DNA from: Paenibacillus sanguinis 2301083 = DSM 16941
Lineage (GTDB): Bacteria; Bacillota; Bacilli; Paenibacillales; Paenibacillaceae
NCBI RefSeq assembly: GCF_000374825.1
Contig: NZ_KB895382.1
Coordinates: forward strand, 62,001 to 126,000
Length of the DNA stretch: 64,000 bases
Direction of reading: 5' to 3'
This document shows positions 1 to 8,049 of the stretch, in pieces. Position 1 is the first letter of the stretch; each line of letters starts with the position of its first letter. Position numbers and translations under genes: made by a program. The notes below the pieces were generated by a model that had not been told where the DNA came from, made no database searches, and saw only the letters and a list, made by a program, of their open reading frames with translations.

Positions 1-127
1 GCTCCTGATCAGTGCAATCCCTCATGCTAGACTTCCCGGTCTCCCGGTAGAGGACAGCACGGATATCCTGCTCCTGCATATCCAGCTTGCGGCCAATCGT
101 CCAGATCTGCTTTTTAGCGTCACTCAT
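1..127 (-). CDS. GemA/Gp16-like phage protein (DUF1018), 3' part off the left edge
   Basis: The visible 42 residues start MSDAKKQIWTIGRKL and contain the run DIRAVLYRETGKSSM followed by CTDQE. This is the pattern of the N-terminus of the Mu GemA/Gp16 family (DUF1018), in which an Ala/Lys-rich start is followed by a YR-x-x-L segment and a (T)GK-S-x segment. The reading frame is open to the window edge, so the protein is truncated here by the window and not by mutation. The start overlaps the end of the upstream gene by 8 nt, so the two are probably translationally coupled. In Mu, GemA modulates host gene expression; the role here is inferred only from family. Confidence 0.65.
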   Translation of the reverse strand, partial: MSDAKKQIWTIGRKLDMQEQDIRAVLYRETGKSSMRDCTDQE

Positions 128-746
128 ATTCGATACCTATCGCCAATTCCTGCTCCACGGTGATAGATCGCTTGATTTCGTCAAGTTGGAGAGGTGTCAA
201 ATTACCGAAGAATGATTCCACAAGCTGGGCGGTGCGATACCTACGGATCGCGTCCAGCTCTTCCTCGCGATCCCCTTCAATCCCAAAGGCCTGAAGCACA
301 TCCCTGTCCTTGCCATACACACCCTTGAGGCGCTTGTCTGCTGCCTTGATCTGCTTTTCATCCAGGCCCAAGCCTCGCAAGACTTCCTCCACGGTAATGT
401 CCTTACCATAATCACCATCTGCAATGGCGATTAAAGCCGCTTTAAAAGCCGTTTTCGGCTCATGCTTAATCTCTTCAGTGCGCTTAATGTGATCCTTCGC
501 AATGTCTCCAACTGCCCTGTAAAGTCGTTCATAATTGTTGAGCGAGAATTTAGCCTTGTAGGTGACATTGGCGTGACCGCTCATACCGTAGATACGGCGA
601 TACTTTAATGATTTATTTTGCATCTCGGCAAAGGCATGTGACTGAATGCGGGCTTTCAAGGCCTCCAGCTTCTTCTTGCCAGCTTCCAACTCTTTCTCCA
701 GACTTACCGCCTCGTCAATCAGTATGCGTACTGCATCGTGGTTCAT
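120..746 (-). CDS. Mu-like phage early protein of unknown function, coiled-coil N-terminus
   Basis: 208 residues. Residues 1-40 form a charged amphipathic helix rich in E, K and L (EAVSLEKELEAGKKKLEALK), likely a coiled coil; the remainder is mixed-charge and predicted mostly helical. A good ribosome binding site (AAGGAGG, about 8 nt before ATG at 746) supports the start. It sits inside the leftward phage early operon, overlapping the GemA-like gene downstream and abutting the gene upstream. The position would suit a Gam-like host-nuclease inhibitor, but I see no Gam signature, so I leave it unnamed. Confidence 0.8.
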   Translation of the reverse strand: MNHDAVRILIDEAVSLEKELEAGKKKLEALKARIQSHAFAEMQNKSLKYRRIYGMSGHANVTYKAKFSLNNYERLYRAVGDIAKDHIKRTEEIKHEPKTAFKAALIAIADGDYGKDITVEEVLRGLGLDEKQIKAADKRLKGVYGKDRDVLQAFGIEGDREEELDAIRRYRTAQLVESFFGNLTPLQLDEIKRSITVEQELAIGIEYE

Positions 747-1246
747 ATATTTATCCTCCTTGCTTTGGTAGGTTCCAGCATCAATATTTCATCCTCGCCC
801 CTGCGCAAGAAGAGGGCCAGGCAATCCCTCTTGTGGAGCTTGTATACACCAAGATAGCCGCCGCGCTGGGCTACCCAGCTTTCAGCCAAGGAACGGCTCA
901 GCGTGTAGCTGATCCAATCGGTTTCATCTGGTCGGTGCGCCCGGTAAACGGTGAACGTACTCGGAAGCTCCCGGAAGGCTGCCCACTCGCTAGGCTTCAT
1001 GAGTGAGGTTTGACGGCGGGGCCGCATGCTCCGAAACAGCCGCCGCCACATACGCAAATCCGACCAACCGGAATAGCTAATCCACAGCGTAGACAGCATA
1101 AACCAATACCAGTAGCTGCTAAAAACGTGCTTGAGGTTGTCAAAGGCTACAATCGCCCCAGGCGTACCCTCATGCTTCAGTATGCTATCTATAGCCGCCC
1201 GCTCCTTTGCAGTGGAGCCTTTCCAATCAGGGCTGATATCATTCAT
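743..1246 (-). CDS. Phage protein with ADP-ribosyltransferase-like R-S-ExE pattern
   Basis: 167 residues. Residues 41-60 are hydrophobic and aromatic (a possible membrane-associated or buried helix), followed by an Arg-rich stretch at 64-79. The C-terminal half has three blocks in the order seen in arginine-specific ADP-ribosyltransferases: Arg102 in VYRAHR, Ser113-x-Thr115 in ISYTLS followed by an A-x-x-W helix, and Glu151-x-Glu153 in RRGEDEILML. The region is short (about 75 residues), so this may be a minimal or degenerate version of the fold and activity is not shown. GGAGAGG precedes ATG at 1246. It overlaps the preceding gene by 8 nt and the following one by 4 nt. Mu-like and T4-like phages are known to carry host-modifying enzymes; a host-takeover role would be inference. 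Confidence 0.8.
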   Translation of the reverse strand: MNDISPDWKGSTAKERAAIDSILKHEGTPGAIVAFDNLKHVFSSYWYWFMLSTLWISYSGWSDLRMWRRLFRSMRPRRQTSLMKPSEWAAFRELPSTFTVYRAHRPDETDWISYTLSRSLAESWVAQRGGYLGVYKLHKRDCLALFLRRGEDEILMLEPTKARRINI

Positions 1247-1502
1247 GGTCCTCTCCTGCCTGTACCGCCATACTAGAGACGCAGGAGCGGCAAACCAACC
1301 GGCCCAGGTACGGGATCAAATCCTGATCAGCCTGGCAAAACAGACATTGCCCTTCCGTGCGCTTCAGTACGACGTCCCCATGCTGGTTAACCGAAACTTG
1401 GAATTTCTCCCCAGCAGCCAAACCATACTCCCGGCGAAGAGCCGAAGGAAGGGTAACCCCTCCACTACGATTCATTTTTTTATCAAATTTCACCTTAATC
1501 AT
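1239..1502 (-). CDS. AbrB/SpoVT-type DNA-binding protein with C-terminal zinc ribbon
   Basis: 87 residues from ATG at 1502. Residues 1-45 match the swapped-hairpin AbrB/MazE fold: MIKVKFDKK, then SGGVTLPSALRREYGL, then a GEKFQVSV strand and an HGDVVLKR strand. Residues 50-75 hold two CxxC pairs (CLFC and CRSC) spaced like a small zinc ribbon. An upstream in-frame extension exists but would run into the ATPase gene, and the AbrB fold begins exactly at the chosen Met. The start overlaps the end of the ATPase gene by 8 nt. It is probably a transcription factor of the phage early operon; AbrB-type domains also occur in antitoxins, but no toxin partner is visible. Confidence 0.85.
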   Translation of the reverse strand: MIKVKFDKKMNRSGGVTLPSALRREYGLAAGEKFQVSVNQHGDVVLKRTEGQCLFCQADQDLIPYLGRLVCRSCVSSMAVQAGEDHE

Positions 1503-2229
1503 CCTTTCCAGGCTTAGCCTTGGTTTTAATCTTCTGTGCCTTGCGCTGATCTGCACCATCACAAAGCACGGCATGACACATTTCAGTGATCCGACTTCCA
1601 ACGCGCGCCCAGCCCGGTATCTGCTCCAGTATCCGCAGTTCTACGTTGCTGGTCAGGATCGTGGGTAGCTGCTCATTGTAACGGCTATTTAAAATCATGA
1701 ATAGTCGCTCCGTTACCCAGGTAGATTCCCGCTCGGCTCCAAGGTCGTCCAACACGACCAGTTCACTTGTCTTGAGGGCGGCCAGCCGCTGCTCTCCAAG
1801 CTCCTTATCGTTCTTCGGCCGCAGCATCTCCATGAGGTCCGGCACACTGCCGCAGATGGCAGACCGGACTTTTGGCAGTAGGGCGCTCAGTATCGCATAG
1901 GCCAGGTGCGTCTTACCCGTGCCGGGCGGGCCGATAAAGGCCAGCCCGTTGGTACTCTCATGCCGGATCTCGTCAAACCGCTCGACATAGCGCACGGCCA
2001 TGTCATAGGCGCGACCTTTGAGCAAGGCGGGGTCAAAGTTTTGAAGCGTCTTGCCCTGGTATCGCTTGGGTACGTGCAGATCCGCAAACAGCCGTTGCAC
2101 GTTGAGCCGCTCCCGGCGGTCTGACTCACATTGGCACTCCTTAAAAGTCCAGGCATCTATCATGACAACGCCCGATCCGTCACAGGTCTTATATGGGCAG
2201 GGGGTCGTCGTCTCCAATGTATCTGTCAT
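1495..2229 (-). CDS. DnaC/IstB-like AAA+ ATPase (phage replication helper)
   Basis: About 244 residues. An N-terminal zinc-binding motif (CPYKTCDGSG, then CQC) precedes an AAA+ core with Walker A GPPGTGKTH, Walker B LVVLDDLGAE, sensor I ILTSN and an arginine-finger region VGSRITEM. This order is typical of DnaC/DnaI/IstB helicase loaders in phages. In Mu-like phages it probably works with host replication machinery during replicative transposition. I chose ATG at 2229; a TTG 41-42 nt further upstream has a better-spaced GGAG, so the true N-terminus may be about 14 residues longer. It overlaps the upstream winged-helix-like gene. Confidence 0.88.
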   Translation of the reverse strand: MTDTLETTTPCPYKTCDGSGVVMIDAWTFKECQCESDRRERLNVQRLFADLHVPKRYQGKTLQNFDPALLKGRAYDMAVRYVERFDEIRHESTNGLAFIGPPGTGKTHLAYAILSALLPKVRSAICGSVPDLMEMLRPKNDKELGEQRLAALKTSELVVLDDLGAERESTWVTERLFMILNSRYNEQLPTILTSNVELRILEQIPGWARVGSRITEMCHAVLCDGADQRKAQKIKTKAKPGKDD

Positions 2230-2581
2230 CTCCCTGGCCGTAGTTCCTCCGGCTCGGGACGAATTCCGCAACACTTGCTCCAGCTTTTGCACGTCTCGCT
2301 TCAGCTCCTTTCTCCAGCGTCCGCATGATGCCCTGGGTGTATTGTTCCGGCTTGTCAGGGTACTGCTTGATATGCAGCCGTAGGGCCTGCATAACGATGT
2401 CCACACTAAACCGCTGCCAGTACACCAGTTGCCTACGAATCACGCCAGGAGAGATTAGCCCCGCCTTGCGGGTCAGAGCGGTCACGGCAAAATAGTCTGC
2501 TATGAGTTGCACCTGTTCAGGCGAGTAGCCCAGCAACTCCTCCTCAAATAATTCCCGCTTGAATTTGAACTTAGCTGACAT
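2189..2581 (-). CDS. Phage early protein, possible replication-initiation partner
   Basis: 130 residues from ATG at 2581 (the in-frame extension upstream overlaps the next gene and lacks a ribosome binding site). The N-terminal two thirds look helical, with motifs (YSPEQVQLIADYF, GLISPGVIRRQLVYW, ALRLHIKQYPDKPEQYTQGIMRTLEKG) resembling phage proteins encoded directly before DnaC-type loaders, often annotated as replisome organisers. The C-terminus is polar and acidic. Location immediately upstream of the IstB-like ATPase supports a joint role, but no family was firmly recognised. Confidence 0.75.
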   Translation of the reverse strand: MSAKFKFKRELFEEELLGYSPEQVQLIADYFAVTALTRKAGLISPGVIRRQLVYWQRFSVDIVMQALRLHIKQYPDKPEQYTQGIMRTLEKGAEARRAKAGASVAEFVPSRRNYGQGDDRYIGDDDPLPI

Positions 2582-2918
2582 GAGCCAGCACCGCCATTTC
2601 AAGTTGTGGGCTGCTTTCTTCAGGAATCTCTCCAAGTTCCAAGGCGTAAGCTTGCCAATGTATCAGGGCAGCCAGTTCCAGCGCATCCGCAGCCAGCGCC
2701 ATATGTCCGACTTCCTTCGCATATCTAGCAAATTCTGCAAGACTCAAGACAATACAAGCGGCCTCAAGAGCGCTCCAGCAAAATAAACCAGCACCGTACA
2801 AATTGTTAACCAGGCGTGTATAGACATCCTGGCGGGCATCGGTAATCTCCATCGCCCGAAACACCAGGCAGCTACGTATGAGCTGCACTTCAACTGTGAC
2901 AAGCTCCATTTCAACCAT
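2571..2918 (-). CDS. Small helical phage protein, unknown function
   Basis: 115 residues, strongly helical, alanine- and leucine-rich in the second half (FARYAKEVGHMALAADALELAALIHW), ending in a variable Pro/Glu tail. It has no signal peptide and no clear membrane helix. It overlaps both neighbours by 8-11 nt, as expected for a translationally coupled phage early operon. No family recognised. Confidence 0.7.
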   Translation of the reverse strand: MVEMELVTVEVQLIRSCLVFRAMEITDARQDVYTRLVNNLYGAGLFCWSALEAACIVLSLAEFARYAKEVGHMALAADALELAALIHWQAYALELGEIPEESSPQLEMAVLAHVS

Positions 2919-3324
2919 GTTGCGCCTCCTTTGCTTTTCTGAATAGTTCCGTCAAATCCGTCCGAACCCGCGGGCGATAACAACGATCCTTCAGTACCCC
3001 GCAGGCCCTCACCGTGGATTGCTGGCACAGCCTAATCTCGCTTTCCAACTGCCTATGCTGCTTGATGTAGTCATACAAAGGTTTCAATATCATGTTTTCA
3101 TCCTTGAAGCGTCTACGCTCCAAACGGTTGTTCCGAATATTCACCGCATATTCAGCAGCCTTTTCCGGGCTGATGTCCAGTAGCTCCAGAGCATGGAGCA
3201 AATCATTGCTCTCCTTCTCCAATTCCTCCATCTGACGAAGGTTGGCTTCGTACTTGGCGGGAACCTCAACCACAGCTTTCCAGATGCCATCCACGTAATT
3301 AATCAACACCCTGGCATCCGTCAT
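2911..3324 (-). CDS. Phage early protein with coiled-coil segment, unknown function
   Basis: 137 residues from ATG at 3324, which overlaps the stop of the upstream ASCH gene as ATGA. Residues 20-60 contain a likely coiled coil (LRQMEELEKESNDLLHALEL), and residues 70-95 are very basic (NNRLERRRFKDEN). The C-terminus carries several Arg residues and two Cys. No family recognised; charge pattern would suit nucleic-acid contact, but that is inference. Confidence 0.72.
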   Translation of the reverse strand: MTDARVLINYVDGIWKAVVEVPAKYEANLRQMEELEKESNDLLHALELLDISPEKAAEYAVNIRNNRLERRRFKDENMILKPLYDYIKQHRQLESEIRLCQQSTVRACGVLKDRCYRPRVRTDLTELFRKAKEAQHG

Positions 3325-3788
3325 GCTGGCAGCCTCCAATACCACAGGCGTTGCTGCCCTTTAGCCGGGATCGGCTCGGCCAGCCGCATAACCTGGGATA
3401 TCTCCCAGGCAAAGCGTCCCTCGTCATACCAGCCAAATTCAAACTCATTGCCTTCGATATGCCTTGCAACCTTGCCCTCACTGTCGATAGACCCCGCAAA
3501 GGAATCCCCGGCGATATTGATAGGATAGACTTCCTTCAGCTCACCGATTGCCAAGACCGCCCCCGTGGGGAGGGTATCGGCGGTATAGCCCAAGTCAGCC
3601 AGTACACTGCGGATCGGTTCCCGTTCACAGGCTTCCCGATCCACGTGCTTACCCGCATGTATGGCGAGCGGCCCCCGGTAGTCGGTAGACCACCCGCGAG
3701 ACTCCAGCCGCTTAAACTCCCAGGCTAACAAAGTAGCCCAGGGCTGATGCACCGTAATGGTCTTCACCATGCGCAGCTTCATGATCAT
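3321..3788 (-). CDS. ASCH domain protein
   Basis: 155 residues. The opening VKTITVHQPWATLLAW followed by KRLESRGWSTDYRGPLAIHA is the signature of the ASCH/PUA-like fold: Q-P-W-A, then E-S-R-x-W and Y-R-G-x-x-x-I-H-A. Later strands include TGAVLAIGELKEV and FGWYDEGRFAWEI. ASCH domains bind nucleic acids or modified nucleosides and are common in phage early regions, where they have been proposed to bind RNA or act as amidohydrolases on modified bases. Start ATG at 3788 overlaps the upstream stop (ATGA). Confidence 0.9.
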   Translation of the reverse strand: MIMKLRMVKTITVHQPWATLLAWEFKRLESRGWSTDYRGPLAIHAGKHVDREACEREPIRSVLADLGYTADTLPTGAVLAIGELKEVYPINIAGDSFAGSIDSEGKVARHIEGNEFEFGWYDEGRFAWEISQVMRLAEPIPAKGQQRLWYWRLPA

Positions 3789-4321
3789 TCTGCATTCTCC
3801 TTCCGGTCAGCCCCTGGAGACTTGGTAACGATGCACCTGATCATATGGCCGTTACCTGTCTGACTCTCGCCATCCTCCAGACGGCGCACCGTATATTTGT
3901 AAATCCCCGATATGCTGTACTTATGAGTAACCTCGGCTTCTACAAGCTTGCGGCCATCCCGATGATGTGCACCGCCCAGCAGAACGGCGGGAACGAGCTT
4001 CACCACCTTGACGATATCTCCAACATCCGCAGACTCGCGTTCTAAGATAACGGCCTTGGCCCGCTTGACCGCATCCCGTTTCAATGCCGCCTTCTGCTTC
4101 ACAGGCATCTTTGACACCCGGTAGGCATAGCGGGAGATACGGACCGTACGCAGCGCCTTGTCATACTTGCCGCCGTTGTCCGCCATCTCCTGGGCGATAT
4201 CCTCCACGGCCCCAAGCCTGTTAAACCACTCGAATTTATTAGAAGAGAGAGCTGCTTGAGCAGCCCCCCTTTGGTCATCGTCTGTATGTTGTTCTAGCAG
4301 TTCAGTGTTTACCTGATTCAT
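3785..4321 (-). CDS. Phage early protein, unknown function
   Basis: 178 residues. N-terminus acidic and Gln-rich, middle basic (VKQKAALKRDAVKRAKAVI), then a predicted beta-rich domain with VGDIVKVVKLVPAVLLGG and YKYTVRRLEDG. The second half could be a small beta-barrel. It overlaps both neighbours by 4 nt. No family recognised. Confidence 0.75.
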   Translation of the reverse strand: MNQVNTELLEQHTDDDQRGAAQAALSSNKFEWFNRLGAVEDIAQEMADNGGKYDKALRTVRISRYAYRVSKMPVKQKAALKRDAVKRAKAVILERESADVGDIVKVVKLVPAVLLGGAHHRDGRKLVEAEVTHKYSISGIYKYTVRRLEDGESQTGNGHMIRCIVTKSPGADRKENAE

Positions 4322-4551
4322 GCACGTTCCTCCTTCTTAAAGGTGAATCCACGCATTAGCAAGGTTTCTTTATCGGCCAGGACTTCATCATAAATGTCAC
4401 CGATACCTACTTTAAGACCCAGCCTAAGCAAATCCAGAAACCGCCTTGCATTGGCCTGATTTGGCACGATGCCCTTACGGGCAAAAGCTGCTTTAACCGC
4501 CTCGCTGCTAACCTCGACAGGTACATGTATCACCAGCTTTTTACCGTTCAT
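4318..4551 (-). CDS. Small phage protein, unknown function
   Basis: 77 residues between the MuB-like gene and the 178-residue gene, overlapping both as ATGA. It has a beta-strand start (KKLVIHVPVEV) and a helix rich in Ala, Arg and Leu. Tight coupling with the transposition ATPase suggests a related early function, but nothing in the sequence identifies it. Confidence 0.72.
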   Translation of the reverse strand: MNGKKLVIHVPVEVSSEAVKAAFARKGIVPNQANARRFLDLLRLGLKVGIGDIYDEVLADKETLLMRGFTFKKEERA

Positions 4552-5426
4552 ACGGCTATACCCATCGTCCGAGCCATAGCCCGGATGCCTCTCACCGATG
4601 TGTCCCCGTTGTTACTGGCGTTGGAATAGACATACACCGCGCCCCGTAGTCCGTATTTGCTATGGCAGATGTTCAGCAGCAAGGACAGAGTTTCCTCATC
4701 CTGGGAGCCAAACACACGCTTTACATCTTCGGGGACAAACTGGTCTGTCAGTAGGTGCTTGCGCCAACCAATTCGGGAAAAGAGCTGGGCAAACTCCGCT
4801 TGCTGGCGGCCCACCATCTTGCTATAAATCATTTCATTGCCAATCAGCACTATGGCGATGTTCGCCGTCTCCTGGATACCCCGAAGGTTTTCCAAAGTTG
4901 TGAGCTTTAAATGCTGCGCTTCGTCAATGATGATCATCTTGTCCGATCCGCTCAGACGGTCGCATAGATCCATGTACAGGTCATCTATGCAGCCGCTCTT
5001 CATGGACTTGAGTTCCCGGCCCAGCAGCTTGAAGAATGATTTCGGATTGCCCAAGGCCGGGGAAGCCGTCACCCGGATTACGTCTGTCTTCCCCTTAGAC
5101 CATTCGCGCATGGTCCGGGTCTTGCCTATGCCTGCATCTCCATAAATGACACTGATATTACGTTTAATCCGTGCATACTCAAGGGTCTGCATGACTTGCT
5201 GGGCAATCGTGGTGAGCGCAAAAGGGATGTCCTGCGCTCCAAAGGAGGTATGCCGTAGTTCCTCCTTCTCCAGTAGGTCAGCCACTTTTTTCTCAATGCT
5301 CTCCGGGTTCGGGTAATTCCCGGATAAGTACCGGGAGAAGGTGCTTTCCCCGATCCCGATCAACTTGGCAGCCGTGGCTTGTGACAAGCCATGCTCCTGC
5401 ATATACGCTAATATTTGGTCTTTCAT
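4548..5426 (-). CDS. MuB-like AAA+ transposition target-capture ATPase
   Basis: 292 residues. An N-terminal Cro-type helix-turn-helix (LSQATAAKLIGIGESTFSRYLSG, residues about 14-36) is followed by an AAA+ module: Walker A GDAGIGKTR, Walker B KMIIIDEAQH, sensor region IAIVLIGNE and arginine finger FSRIGWR. This is the architecture of phage Mu B protein, which forms ATP-dependent filaments on target DNA and delivers it to the transposase. It overlaps the transposase stop codon (ATGA), the A-B order of Mu. In cells it would act on host DNA during integration and replicative transposition. Confidence 0.93.
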   Translation of the reverse strand: MKDQILAYMQEHGLSQATAAKLIGIGESTFSRYLSGNYPNPESIEKKVADLLEKEELRHTSFGAQDIPFALTTIAQQVMQTLEYARIKRNISVIYGDAGIGKTRTMREWSKGKTDVIRVTASPALGNPKSFFKLLGRELKSMKSGCIDDLYMDLCDRLSGSDKMIIIDEAQHLKLTTLENLRGIQETANIAIVLIGNEMIYSKMVGRQQAEFAQLFSRIGWRKHLLTDQFVPEDVKRVFGSQDEETLSLLLNICHSKYGLRGAVYVYSNASNNGDTSVRGIRAMARTMGIAV

Positions 5427-7366
5427 CGTTTCATTCCCCTTTCCGCATTTGCGATCATCCGGGACATATCAACCACATTATCCTCTGCGCCTGCGGCCAT
5501 AGCTGGGCGATAGTTGTCCAGTCTCACCGGGTCAAGAATCTCCGCATCATAGGTCCGTGACTGTTCCGCTTCAATGTTAAGCTCGGATGCCCGCATCATA
5601 ACGTCCATCATGGACGGCGCTTCTATATCCAAGTGGCTCTCCAGATAGCCCTGGACATTCTCCCGCTGCTTGCGCTTCATCGCTTCGTTTCGCTTAATGG
5701 CTTCCTTGTCAACCTCGCCGCCATAACCGCCAGCGTCCTTCAAGGTGGCCTCCATAATAAAGCGGCCTTCCTCGTCGTCCACCCGTACCGTGGATAAATC
5801 CTCGGGATTATAGCGGACAAATACCTTTTGCTTCATATAATGCATGATCAGATCGGCGCTGTAGTACCAAAGCTTGGTTTCGCCAAATTTGAGATAGACC
5901 CCGTTGCGGTCCACGCTTTGCAATCGAGCAGTACGCAGCAGCATCAGGTTAAGCTCTTCCTTGGTCGCCACTCGCTTGGTGATCAGGTTACGCTCATAGG
6001 CTTCATTACGGGTTAATCCATCCACTCCAGCAGCCGTGCTTGTTCTCGTGTTGTACCAGCCTTCTATGTATTTCCACAGGCTGCTCTCAATCTCTGAGCG
6101 TAGCGGGATGTTGTCCGTTTTCTTCAATACACCTTCCAGGCGGTGCGGCTTACGGTCCGGGCTGCTCCCGGTGTAAGTGAGGATCAGCTTAGAGAACTGC
6201 TCTGAAAAGGTCCTAAAAGCACGTTCGATAATCTTCGCTTTGGCGTTCGCAACCTTGGCATTCACCATCTTGACACCCATACGCTCCAGCATCGTAGCTC
6301 CATAGCCTTGCTTGTCAGAGGTCTTCCGCTTGCCTCGCCCGCCAAAGTCGGAGACAAGAAACTCACGGCCATTATCAAGGTAGACCCATTTCGGGATACC
6401 GTAACGCTCCACGGCTTTCCTAAACGAGCTAATGACCCCGTCCGAATTGGAGCTTTCACATACCGTGATTGCCATCATCTTACGGCTGCGTACATCCAAC
6501 CAGGCAACCACATGGGGGCGATAGACACGCCCCGTGAAGTCGTCCCTGACAAAGATGTCCAGGGTGTGAAAGTCAGCCACCCAAACCTCATTGCTGTCCA
6601 TCCATTCATAGAGGCGCTGCACAAAGGGCATAGCCTCGTCTTCAAACCGCTTTTTGCCAAATCTAAAATAGTCGATAACAGGCTTAGGGATTTCCTTTGC
6701 CTTGCGGTAAAAGCTGTCAACAGAAGGCAGCGGCAGCAGTTGAGGCATGTCCAACTTGGCCCAAGCCTTCAGCAGCTCGTAACAGTGCATGGTGGTCGGC
6801 TGTCCTTCATCCAGCCACCACTGAAGAAATACGGACCAGGCTGTTTCTGAAATTGTGGTCTTGCCTTTGTCGGCCCGATCCGCCCGGCCATCTGCCAGGG
6901 CAACCTCGCCATACTCACGGTACAGCTTCCACTTATGCCGCAGCGTTCGCTCCGTGAGAGGCATGTCCGAATTCCATCGGTTATATTCCTCGACAAAATC
7001 CTTCGTGCGCATGGTGGTCTGCTTCGGGTAATCAGAGATGTATGCCCGCCATTCCTCCAGCACACGCCGCCAATGGGCGGCCTGTTGGCGCTGGCGCTCC
7101 GTCAGATCTTCCAGGGATTTATCTTCTAGCCGCTCCGCTGCTGGGGCTGGCTTGGGTATATTGGCTACCTGGTGCTGCTGATAGTACCTAGCTTGTGCCT
7201 TGGCAGACAGGTCAGAGAGAGCAATGCGATACTCGTAGCCCTTTGCTGATGTTTGTGCTGGGATCTGCGTGGCTTTCAACTTGTTGTTCTGAATTTTCCT
7301 TACGACTGATCTTTTTGCTAAACCTTCAAGTTCCGCCGCTTCTGATGTACTTACTAAAACTCCCAA
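5423..7366 (-). CDS. MuA-like DDE transposase
   Basis: About 647 residues, close to Mu A in length. Counted from TTG at 7366: an N-terminal winged-helix DNA-binding region (SEAAELEGLAKRSVVRKIQ), a helical DNA-binding region, then the RNase H-fold core with candidate catalytic Asp265 (WVADFHT), Asp331 (YLDNGREF) and Glu381 (AKIIERAFRT). The C-terminus contains the beta-barrel and a basic tail where the B protein would dock. The TTG at 7366 is preferred because AAGGGGGAG lies 4-6 nt ahead; an in-frame TTG at 7384 would include that ribosome binding site in the protein. It is the first gene of the transposition pair in the leftward operon. Confidence 0.95.
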   Translation of the reverse strand: MGVLVSTSEAAELEGLAKRSVVRKIQNNKLKATQIPAQTSAKGYEYRIALSDLSAKAQARYYQQHQVANIPKPAPAAERLEDKSLEDLTERQRQQAAHWRRVLEEWRAYISDYPKQTTMRTKDFVEEYNRWNSDMPLTERTLRHKWKLYREYGEVALADGRADRADKGKTTISETAWSVFLQWWLDEGQPTTMHCYELLKAWAKLDMPQLLPLPSVDSFYRKAKEIPKPVIDYFRFGKKRFEDEAMPFVQRLYEWMDSNEVWVADFHTLDIFVRDDFTGRVYRPHVVAWLDVRSRKMMAITVCESSNSDGVISSFRKAVERYGIPKWVYLDNGREFLVSDFGGRGKRKTSDKQGYGATMLERMGVKMVNAKVANAKAKIIERAFRTFSEQFSKLILTYTGSSPDRKPHRLEGVLKKTDNIPLRSEIESSLWKYIEGWYNTRTSTAAGVDGLTRNEAYERNLITKRVATKEELNLMLLRTARLQSVDRNGVYLKFGETKLWYYSADLIMHYMKQKVFVRYNPEDLSTVRVDDEEGRFIMEATLKDAGGYGGEVDKEAIKRNEAMKRKQRENVQGYLESHLDIEAPSMMDVMMRASELNIEAEQSRTYDAEILDPVRLDNYRPAMAAGAEDNVVDMSRMIANAERGMKR

Positions 7367-7427
7367 ACGGCTCCCCCTTTCCAAAAGCTACTCTGGCGTG
7401 ATATACTACCGTTGGTTTATTTCTTAA

Positions 7428-7455
7428 GAGTCGCCCTCTACGGCGGCTTTTTTCA
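7428..7455 (+). terminator. Possible rho-independent terminator before the lone rightward phage gene
   Basis: A 6-bp stem (GTCGCC with GGCGGC, one G-U pair) closing a short loop is followed by six T residues on the plus strand. It would block rightward transcription entering the 7537-8049 gene, insulating it. The stem is short, so this is tentative. Confidence 0.35.
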
Positions 7456-7536
7456 TGCCCATTTCCCTTTCAAATTTTGGTAGAATGTAAATTGTCGAGA
7501 TTTACAAACACTCCCAATGGAAAGGACTTAAAGAAT

Positions 7537-8049
7537 ATGCCAAGAGCACGTACTTCATGGACTAGTGGTATCGTAGGCTTAAAGCGAGACGAAACAGATA
7601 TCATCGCAGATCATGGCTTAATTTGTTCATCTCTCCAGCAATCCTATGAAAGGTATTTTAAACCGGAGGTAAATGAAAAATTACGGCAATATGTTACACA
7701 TAGCAATGAACTCAAATTGCCAATATTCCACAATAACAGAGTGTACATAACAACCGATGTCTACCGAGTGTCGCTAATGATGGTGGACCTTCACCCGGCT
7801 ATCATTGAATATCTAAAGGGTTTCTTTGAGGACTACACTCCCGATCAAGCACAGGAGTTTTATTTCCTCTACGGTAACATATGGATTTTTGAAGGAAGCA
7901 ACTTAACTCAATGGTCTTTGTTACAACCTCAGCATTTAGCTAACTTAATGGCAGTGTTCTCTAAAGAGAACTTGGTAGATTACAATAGTTCGAGATACTC
8001 TTGGAAGACTCAGCCTGTGATTGAGGCTCGGCGTTCTGGCTCTCAATAA
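7537..8049 (+). CDS. Unknown phage protein, opposite to the early operon (moron candidate)
   Basis: 170 residues from ATG at 7537, preceded by GGAAAGGA about 10 nt away; the in-frame extension to 7477 has no ribosome binding site. The protein is soluble-looking, aromatic-rich (FYFLYGNIWIFEG, HPAIIEYLKGFFEDY). Base composition is more AT-rich than the transposase gene. It points rightward inside an otherwise leftward early region and its 3' end overlaps the 3' end of the 7961-8377 gene by 89 bp in antisense. A -10-like TAGAAT lies at 7481-7486. These traits fit an independently expressed cargo gene; no family recognised. Confidence 0.72.
   Translation: MPRARTSWTSGIVGLKRDETDIIADHGLICSSLQQSYERYFKPEVNEKLRQYVTHSNELKLPIFHNNRVYITTDVYRVSLMMVDLHPAIIEYLKGFFEDYTPDQAQEFYFLYGNIWIFEGSNLTQWSLLQPQHLANLMAVFSKENLVDYNSSRYSWKTQPVIEARRSGSQ

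Noticed and set aside
120..746. Gam host-nuclease inhibitor assignment
   Set aside because: Position would fit, but the sequence shows none of the Gam features I know, only a coiled-coil start.
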